64,000 nucleotides of DNA, from NCBI GenBank assembly GCA_949358305.1, contig OX442314.1:54757369-54821368 (forward strand), in the 5' to 3' direction. This document shows, one piece after another, positions 63,642 to 64,000 of this stretch. A program made the translations under genes and the position numbers. The notes under the pieces are model-generated. The model saw nothing but the letters and a program-made list of their open reading frames with translations. It was not told the origin of the DNA and did not search any database. Source of the DNA: Strigamia acuminata (lineage: Eukaryota; Arthropoda; Chilopoda; Geophilomorpha; Linotaeniidae). Every line of letters starts with the position of its first letter. Within the stretch, counting starts at the first letter, position 1.

Positions 63642-63860
63642 GTGGGTCGAAATATAAAAACTGAATGGCTATTGGACCCGGGGACAACAAGTCATACGAT
63701 TACAGAGCGCCAATATTTCAAAAATTTCAAAAGAAATAATTTGGAGATTGGAACCGCAGATAAAGAGAAAAAAATCAAAGCTATTGGAATTGGTGAAGTA
63801 AATCTGCGCATACCAACCAATTCCCATCGAGCGAAATTGTCACGAGTTCTGCACCCTGTT
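63642..63860 (+). pseudogene. Copia-type protease fragment
   Basis: KTEWLLDPGTTSHTITERQY, then FKNFKRNNLEIGTADKEKKI and KAIGIGEVNLRI. This fits the copia gag-pol protease line W-x-x-DSGA-x-H-(M)T ... A ... G-x-G. The active-site DSG/DTG reads DPG, so it is dead. The sequence leaves the family after about 70 codons. Confidence 0.7.
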
Positions 63861-64000
63861 GGGAGGAACCTTGAGACCAACCGGCTGCCGCCAGTCCGCA
63901 ATGGCGACATGAACAAGAGGATCCTCAGCAGCTCCTACGTCGGAGCTGCGTCTTGATTGCAGCCAATTGGGACAGAGGATTAAGCAAGGTCTCCTCGTGG

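Overview
The window reads as nuclear DNA of an invertebrate animal, most likely an arthropod. It is AT-rich, shows no CpG depletion inside its young LTR elements, has two putative 59-bp introns, a decayed CCTAA (insect-type TTAGG) tract, a tRNA-Ser(AGA) with internal A and B boxes and a Pol III T-run, and a crowd of eukaryotic transposons (Ty3/Gypsy, copia, MULE, hAT, piggyBac, CACTA-like, Helitron). The species cannot be named from sequence alone. Most of the window is mobile or decayed DNA in which a recently amplified gene family sits.

Layout. 1-2665: end of an LTR retrotransposon that broke a zinc-finger (ZNF) gene. 4.3-18.3 kb: four ZNF genes on the minus strand (4304-5092, 10072-10962, 15279-16001, 17343-18173), separated by a transposase relic, a remarkable string of hairpins (8.15-9.39 kb), a short MBT-domain gene piece (12.7-13.1 kb) and duplicated reverse-transcriptase scraps. 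19593-32713: a 13.1-kb nest in which a young Gypsy element (21267-26756, identical LTRs, TTAA target duplication) sits inside the integrase reading frame of another element (identical 632-bp LTRs, AGCA target duplication). 33.7-42.8 kb: the most gene-like part, with an LRR protein, an unidentified helical protein with a basic tail, tRNA-Ser, a fifth ZNF gene on the plus strand and a PABPN1-like RRM protein. 44118-46203: a complete-looking MULE with a FLYWCH-bearing transposase and target duplication; a related site without it lies at 54.1 kb. 46-64 kb: a graveyard of gag, Helitron, hAT, integrase, piggyBac, RNase H, RT and copia pieces, with a sixth, headless ZNF gene, a foldback palindrome, a 20-bp minisatellite and a CACTA-like element.

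The main biological point is the ZNF family. Its intact members share a core promoter (TATA box, then a fixed pyrimidine-rich start region), a 5' UTR, an acidic N-terminus, a coiled-coil segment and 7-8 C2H2 fingers of the form CxLCAYSCxxxxxLxxHxxxH. The coiled-coil and linker are closely matched, in amino acids and nucleotides, in the PABPN1-like gene at 41903-42784, where the same segment leads straight into the RRM. The ZNF genes thus look like a lineage built by joining a PABPN1-type coil to a finger array and then copied locally as a unit with flanking sequence. Finger duplications, loss of the coil in one copy and loss of the head in another show the family is still turning over.
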